From Adiantum capillus-veneris (Eukaryota; Streptophyta; Polypodiopsida; Polypodiales; Pteridaceae), in assembly GCA_014529385.2 (NCBI GenBank), contig CM043943.1, forward strand, positions 102,403,855 to 102,467,854: a DNA stretch of 64,000 bases, given 5' to 3'. The number at the start of each line of letters is the position of its first letter. Position 1 is the stretch's first letter. Shown one piece after another: positions 58,187 through 64,000 of the stretch. Below the pieces are notes generated by a model, which was not told where the DNA came from, ran no database searches, and saw nothing but the letters and a program-made list of their open reading frames with translations. The position numbers and the translations under genes were made by a program.

Positions 58187-58240
58187 TCTCTATATCTATC
58201 TCTTTCTTTCTCCCTCTCTCCCTCTATCTATGTATATATT
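58097..58240 (+). repeat. (TC)n microsatellite, right flank of the 15-kb element
   Basis: A pyrimidine-rich block with pure TC at about 58136-58183, resembling the left flank. Confidence 0.9.
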
Positions 58241-58247
58241 TTAAACT

Positions 58248-60610
58248 GGCACTAATGTACATTGAAATGGTTGATTAGAAGTTATGGATGACAAAGCTTA
58301 AATATGACGCACCATTGGAAACTAAATGGGAAGCTTTCTTTAAACGGGCACCAATATACATTGAAATGGTTGAGTAAAAGTTATGGGTGACAGAGCTTCA
58401 ATATGACGCACCATTGGAAACTAAATGGGAATCTTTCAAGAAATTTATATGTTCATGTACCGAAGAATGCTTTTCCATAAAGCATCTCCATGGTATTAAC
58501 AAAAGATAGATCACGCAAAAGGTGGTTTGATAAAGAATGTCAAGAAACTCAAAAGTCCTTGATAAATCTTGATGGAACTATGGACAAAGACAACTATCAA
58601 AGTCATTTGCATACATGCAAGGCATTGATTCAAAAGAGGAGAAGAAGATGGGAAGTAAAGCAAGAACTTTCTCAAGTCCAAGAAAAGGCATGTGGAAGAT
58701 TTTGGAGAAACTTGAGGGGCAAGTGGGTTGAGAATTTTGATTACTTGAGTCTTGTGGATATATACACACATTGAAGGAAATTATATGAGCAACCAAAGGA
58801 TTATTACTATTGAGGATGTATGCAGTGGGCTTGAAAAGTTGGCCACTCGCAAAGCGGGAGATCTTTAGGGGTATCAAGCCGGAGATGATCAAATGGACGG
58901 AAGATTTTATCCATGAGTGGATGTGTGATATGTTCAACCTTGCATGATTGGAATACTAATTGGGTTAAGCCTTTGCATAAAGGAGGGGATGTAAAGAATG
59001 TAAACAAATACCTGACTATAATGATTGGGTCTCTTATGGCAAAGTTGTTTGGTGCATAATGGAGATAAAATTGAGTGATTGGGTTGAAGAGGATGACAAG
59101 CATGCCAAAGGACAAGCGGGTTTTTTTCGATGCCATAGAGCCATTAATCATCTTGTCACTCTTCGTGTTCTCATGGAGGAAATTCGGTTGAAAGGCAAGT
59201 GATTGTATTGTTGTTTTGTGGACTTTAAGAAAGCCTTTGATATGATTCCACATAACAATTTGTGGAGAAGGATGGAAGAACTCCAATTGCCAAGTGAGTT
59301 TATGCTTGCGATTTCTCGAATCTGTGAGAAGGTGATTTGTCAATTGCACATGGGAAGAGAAATTTTAGAATTTTTTGTAAGCACTAATGGGGCTAAACAA
59401 GGATGTCCGTTGTCACCAAATCTCTTTGGTCTATGTATCGATCAATTGGAACAAATGGTACTTGAGTTAATGCAAGAAGAAGACATTGAAGAGGTCACTA
59501 TTTCCAATTGCGCTAATCATGCTTTTGTTGTATGTGTATAATGTAGTGCTTCTAGCACACACTTTTGTTGTATGTGGATAATGTAGTTATTTTAGTACCT
59601 TGGCCTTGAGGTTCCATCCAATCACAAGTGGCATGAATGTTATATGTGTCATTTGGAGGCGGGAAAGAGAGCATATTATGCATTTGAGAACATGTGTTAT
59701 GCAAGAATGATCAATTAAGGTTTGCGTTCTCAAGAAGTACCTTTTTGATGCATTGTTGACATCGGTTCTTCTTTACAGAGTTGAAGTGTGGGGCGGCAGC
59801 ATCTCAAAGTCTACTTGGAAAGAGTTTGATAATGTCCAAAAGTGTTTTCTTACAAACTTTCTTCAAGTTAAGACACAAACACCATATATGCTCCTACTTC
59901 TTGAGTCAAGATCTCTTCCAATTGAAGTTATGGGCATGGAAAGATTTGCGGAGTACATGATAAAGATGTATCAAACCCCTCACATTGACTTCCTACAATT
60001 GTATGGGAAGTAAGAAAAAAATTTCAAAAGACGCAAAAAAGCAAGTTCTTGAGTACAAGATGCAAGACATAAAGAAGTGGTTTGGGAGATGGGATGCATT
60101 ACACTTGCTAGATGATGCTTCAATTGACTCCCAAGTGAATGAAGCTTTTCTACAACCCCAATGTATTAAATGGCTTGAGAGAAATCTAGTGAGTCACGCT
60201 TCATACATTACACCACCCATATTTCCCCCAACTACAAAACCATGTTCTTTGTTGAAAGAGGAAACCATACTTACACTTACATGCTTGAGCCTATCCCCTT
60301 GTCGGTGATACGCAATATCATAGCCATTCGGCTTAGCTTCCATTTTCTTCGATGCGAGACATGGCATTGGAGCAATGGAGAAGAGTCAAATTGAATGTGC
60401 ATATTATGCTCACTGCAAGTTCGAGAGTCATAGTACCACACACTACTAGAGTGCTCAGATTTTCGTCACATCCGAACTTGCTTCTCTCACATTTTCAGCC
60501 ATGACTTAGACCTACACACTTTCCTCTCCCAGCCACAGTGTTGTTGGTATACTTGCAATGCCCACCTCTCTAAGTTTTTCCACCACAATATATGCTGCAC
60601 AGTTTGTAAG
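58248..60610 (+). pseudogene. Second LINE type: linker, reverse transcriptase, C-terminal zinc-ribbon
   Basis: 58490-58774 reads KDRSRKRWFDKECQETQKSL, the basic link between endonuclease and RT. Then KPLHKGGDVKNVNKYLTIMI, and at 59203-59541 CCFVDFKKAFDMIPHNNLWR (catalytic D), AKQGCPLSPNLFGLCIDQLE and, in a shifted frame near 59520-59560, LLYVYNVVLLA in place of YADDVVLLA, so the second catalytic aspartate is lost. VEVWGGSISKSTWKEFDNVQ and IRNIIAIRLSFHFLRCETWH follow, with a cysteine-rich end. Its RT differs in type from the LINE at 36.8 kb. An ~85-base direct repeat lies at 58248-58335 and 58346-58432. Confidence 0.85.
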
Positions 60611-60934
60611 GCCCCCATATGAGGAGAAGCCAATGGTGCACACATATTTGGTGGATTCCAGCTATGCACGCTGATGAGATCTCTATTTGTGATCGTGGAT
60701 GGTACGGAGCAAATTCAGGGGCAAATTTGGGGGCCTCGGGGGCGGAAGCCCCCGAGACATCATTTTTTTCCTTCGCCGGAATATCTTGGCCGGACGACGG
60801 CCGGAAGACAATCGTAAAATGGCCGTCCGGTGGCCGGTGGCCGGTGGTCCATGGTCTTTGGTCGGTGGTTGGCGGCCGGTGGTCTTTGGCCGGTGGTTGA
60901 TTTCTAGGAGGACTTGTCTACCCAAAAGTGGCTA
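60611..60934. other. GC-rich island with GGCCGGTGGTC repeats and a strong hairpin
   Basis: 60735-60756 is CTCGGGGGC-GGAA-GCCCCCGAG, a perfect 9-bp stem with a GGAA loop, followed within ten bases by a T run. At 60820-60900 GGTGGCCGGT and GGTCTTTGGCCGGTGG repeat in tandem. Both contrast sharply with the AT-rich surroundings. No gene is recognised. Confidence 0.75.
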
Positions 60935-61926
60935 CACATGGGCGCATGGGAGAGTCCTACTTGTACTTGTGTTGGATGGGAGGGACTCACACACCCATGA
61001 AGTGCATGCAAACACTACCTAGATCAACATAATGTCAATCGAGGACACAGATAACACGATAGGCACACGGAGGAAATCTCTTTAGCTTGTCAGGCTGAGA
61101 CCATCCTACACATACAACACTCAGGAAGGCCAACTAAACCACAACCAAGAACCTCACTTCTCTCAACTACACCACCTAGCCACATACACACATACGGAAG
61201 GTAACTCACCTAATCATGCCAAATTCATACGAAACTTAAGGAACACCATCCCGTCACTAGGATACACCTGTCCCTAAGCTTCTACACTCAAAACCCTCAC
61301 TCTAAACCCATCTGCAGAAAACACGTACGATGACAAAACAGAATTTTGAAAGTGCCCGAAACTGAAATTTATGAGTACCTATGCGTAGCTTATGTCGCCA
61401 CAATTCTATAGACTACTCACACGCAAAAAACAGACATTGTTTGATACACTTACGGCCACAAATAGCTCGTAGATACGTCAGCGTGTGCGCTTCGTCTTGT
61501 GTGGAATGCTTGGCATCATCGCGTAGCTCTCCTCGAGCCTACAACAATGGTGCAGTCGGATCTCCAATGTGTTGAGCAAGCCGGGCGTAGGGAGAGGATG
61601 AAGCTCACGCTCACTCTCTTTCTCTCTCACACACAGTAGACGGCAGCACTAAAGTTTGATTATGATTAAAAGTCTTCTTACAAAATGACCTAGGTACCTT
61701 ATATACTAAGGCTACCTTAGGTTTAACCAAAAATGGGGTTGAAAAGGTCAAATGGCTTTGTATTTACAATCTGGAAGTGCCCTTGCACCCCGGCTTCTAA
61801 AACTAGAATAACTACTCATTACAAATGATGTTTATAGCCATAATTAGCAGCATTTCATAACTCGCAAAAGATAAGACTTTGGTACAAAACTTGAGTTATG
61901 TTGTGTTGTTGACCCGGCGGTCAACA
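60935..61926 (-). mobile_element. LTR of the helicase-carrying element (right limit firm, left limit open)
   Basis: The minus strand starts TGTTGACCGCCGGGTCAACA at 61926, directly after a polypurine tract, and has a TATA box TAGTATATAAGG at about 61697-61708. I cannot find the terminal CA or a primer site with confidence; the LTR probably ends close to 60.95 kb. Confidence 0.6.
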
Positions 61927-61940
61927 TTCCCCCCTTCCGC
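61927..61940 (-). promoter_or_regulatory. Polypurine tract of the helicase-carrying element
   Basis: The minus strand reads GCGGAAGGGGGGAA directly before TGTTGACC, the same layout as at 43808. Confidence 0.85.
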
Positions 61941-62009
61941 GTTCATGTCGTCCCCTACATGACTTGATTGTCGATGGCGATGTGGTTTTTGTTGTCGTTT
62001 TGTTGTTGG

Positions 62010-62366
62010 AAAGAAAGTATAGACTATAGCCTTTGCAGTAGCTTGTCTTGTTCGTCCAATCCGATGTACATAGTCTTCACATGATTCAGGAAAATCATAA
62101 TTGATGACGAACTTTATGTCTTTCACATCCACGCTCCCGACTGTAGCATCTGTTTCTGTCGTTATAGGTCTACTGCTAGATCTAAATTCAAAAAGAACCC
62201 AATGTCATTTAACTTGACTCTTATCATCATGGATAGAGAAAGCTCCATCCATCACTTGCTCCAGCAAATATGTCAATTCAGAGTATTTGTGATTCTCAGA
62301 AACAACTTCTACAATCTGTAGAATTGAGTGATTGGCTTTCTGATCTTGTGAGCCAATGACAACTTT
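62010..62366 (-). pseudogene. Captured DEAD-box RNA helicase fragment (DDX5/DBP2-like C-terminal domain)
   Basis: Pieces in one frame: VVIGSQDQKANHSILQIVEV, SENHKYSELTYLLEQVMDG, AFSIHDDKSQ, a TGA at 62205-62207, [20 protein letters not shown], then [20 protein letters not shown] and [15 protein letters not shown]. These match helicase motifs IV-VI of plant p68-type DEAD-box proteins ([17 protein letters not shown]). About 25 residues between MDG and AFSIH are missing; both ends carry MDG in the usual family sequence, suggesting a deletion at a short repeat. No introns interrupt it. Motif VI has RQ for GR. It lies in sense with the retroelement, next to its polypurine tract. Confidence 0.85.
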
Positions 62367-64000
62367 GTAAGGAGTTATGTTGTGTAGTTGACCCAGCGGT
62401 CAACACTTTGCTCTTGTTTTGGCTTCATCTGTTGCACTGCTTGTATCTTTGTCAAACCACAACAAGAACTATGATCCATTAGAGCGGACATCTATCATCA
62501 TAACCATTCATCTTTTGAGATCCTCTGATTACTTTTATGTCTGCTCTTCTTCATTGGGGACATCGTTGTTCCTGTGCAATCATGTTGTTAGTGTTGTCTG
62601 CAGCTTTGTCATTGTAGGCCATTCTTCGACTCGCCATTGAGGAGAAGTATGCTATGATCTGAAATTGGTGCTCCAATTCATTTGTCAATTGATTTGAGTA
62701 GCATTTCCTTATTGTTGATGTAGAAGGAATATGTACAAGAGGATGGTGATAGGTGTCCTTAGATTAGGGTCTAAAACCTGGATGACCAAAGGAAAAAAAC
62801 CTGGTGGGAAAAAAATGCCTTTTGTATACGCTCTTATTGGAGTTGAGCAGTTGAACGTGAAGTACATGTTCATGAAAGGTGAGTGCTTGGGTGAAACATG
62901 GAAAGAGTGCCTGATGCAAGTGCCAATTATGGGACACTCTATATGCATATGAAAAATTTGTCAACAAAAGCATGCAATGTGAAAGAAGGAGATGATGGGT
63001 GTTTTGAGGAATAAATGTAGCACATGTGACATCAAAAGATGTCTCAATAGCTTCCACCTTTCCAAGAAGGGTTTTCGATGTAGAAGTTTCTCCACTCATA
63101 TCTCACTGTGCTCAGTTCGTGAGTGTCTTTTGGACCTTCTCCTTCACTTCACCATACTTAAGTACTTAGACTTCGACTCTTTTGCTCACCTGTGCCAGCA
63201 TGAGCGACACAACATAAATATGCTCAACTCTTCCAGCTTGAGCAGTACCTAGAATAGCTAAGACGCTTAGACCACAGAGAATATTACTTGAAGCTTTGGG
63301 ACTAACACCGCACTCATTTTGTGGCATAGCTACTCGACTCTAACTTATATGACTTGTCGGTTGCATGTTGACACTGCTTTGTGACAAGTTCTTCGGCTGT
63401 TGTAGTGGCTGCTGAGACATACTTCGTGAAGTTTCATCGTTTTCCTGTACCTTCTTCTTTTTGTAGTACTCAGGCCTCTCGTCAGTCTTTTCTTCATGTG
63501 GATTATGGATTTTTTTTAATTTTTTCTTAATAATAAACAAAGAAAATCTTAAAACAACTCAACAAAAGAAAAATCATTCAAATAAAAATCTAAATTCTAT
63601 GTACACTATACACATGTCCCTAGGGGATCATATATGGATTTTGTCCCCATACTCCTCTGTAACACTACTATGAGGGCATATACTCTAAATTTCATCAAAA
63701 AATTATCACAATAAAATGCAAAAATTCAATGCATCTCACAAAACATTGCCCTCTAATAGTCATAATGTTAGGTCCGCATTCAGAATGCCTCCCCCCTTTC
63801 TATTTGGAGTCATCCTTTACGACAGGGTATCGCAAAGGGTATGTGTTGTGCTTGGGCAATTAAAAGTTGTGCCTATGCAGGCCTTGTAATGTAGCCCTAT
63901 TATGCATACACATTCAATGCATGGAAAAGATTGATGTTGTGCAAGATGTGGGTATAAGCAATTTGCTTATTGGCATTTGTTGGCGAAGCTTCCTATTCTA
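62367..64000 (-). other. Internal region of the helicase-carrying element
   Basis: At 62372-62405 a near copy of the LTR start region (GTTATGTTGTG...GACCCAGCGGTCAACA) occurs just upstream of the helicase piece. 62709-63345 is the diverged counterpart of 44030-44700 in the 15-kb element. 63340-63540 has a lysine-rich minus-strand frame (HEEKTDERPEYYKKKK) of unknown nature. The element continues beyond the window. Confidence 0.5.

Overview
The window looks like transposable-element-dominated nuclear DNA of a land plant with a large, repeat-rich genome. The signs are LTR retroelements with tRNA-Asp and initiator-tRNA-Met primer sites, Ty3/gypsy gag, protease and chromodomain-type integrase remains, two kinds of LINE, CACTA (En/Spm) transposons with DUF4218/DUF4216-type exons, and a MITE with a 10-bp target duplication. 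The AT-rich composition, GT-AG introns, TATA boxes inside LTRs and long (TC)n/(GT)n tracts agree with this. The lineage cannot be fixed; the LINE and gag types would suit a fern, lycophyte or gymnosperm as well as an angiosperm. I see no intact host gene, tRNA, rRNA or CRISPR.

Layout. 1-2149 (minus): a gypsy-type gag, zinc knuckle and protease fragment preceded by two small paralogous ORFs. 2214-8782: a 3.2-kb block present twice in tandem. 8839-13061: a chain of short elements with 918-bp LTRs and about 0.85 kb of internal sequence. 13062-15850: a complete short LTR element with 153-bp LTRs. 15851-18032 (minus): three unrecognised, broken ORFs downstream of an initiator-tRNA primer site. 18.96-25.22 kb: a CACTA transposon relic with a TnpA-like gene (minus), a 2-kb intron packed with CACTA/TAGTG palindromes, the 3' exons of a TNP2-type transposase (plus) and a TIR. 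25.2-30.65 kb: LTR fragments and a gypsy integrase/chromodomain end split by a MITE. 30.9-39.8 kb: a second copy of the small ORF pair, a duplicated LINE 5' end flanking a gypsy gag, and a degenerate LINE. 39.8-41.3 kb: a second CACTA relic inserted in that LINE.

42807-58096 (minus) is a 15.3-kb LTR retroelement with about 1-kb LTRs. It has gag-like and protease-like remnants but no reverse transcriptase or integrase that I can see. Its leader holds an array of near-perfect palindromes about 285 bp apart, and its middle holds a minisatellite built on a CTTAAG palindrome. 58.25-60.6 kb: a second LINE type (plus). 60.9-64 kb (minus): another LTR element, carrying an intronless, decayed piece of a DDX5/DBP2-like DEAD-box helicase next to its polypurine tract.

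Almost every coding feature is a pseudogene, and the genes do not form a host pathway. The interest lies in how elements nest, exchange LTRs, capture sequence and build palindrome arrays. The best candidates for undescribed biology are the recurring two-ORF cassette, the unknown ORF trio behind an initiator-tRNA primer site, the two palindrome arrays and the captured helicase.
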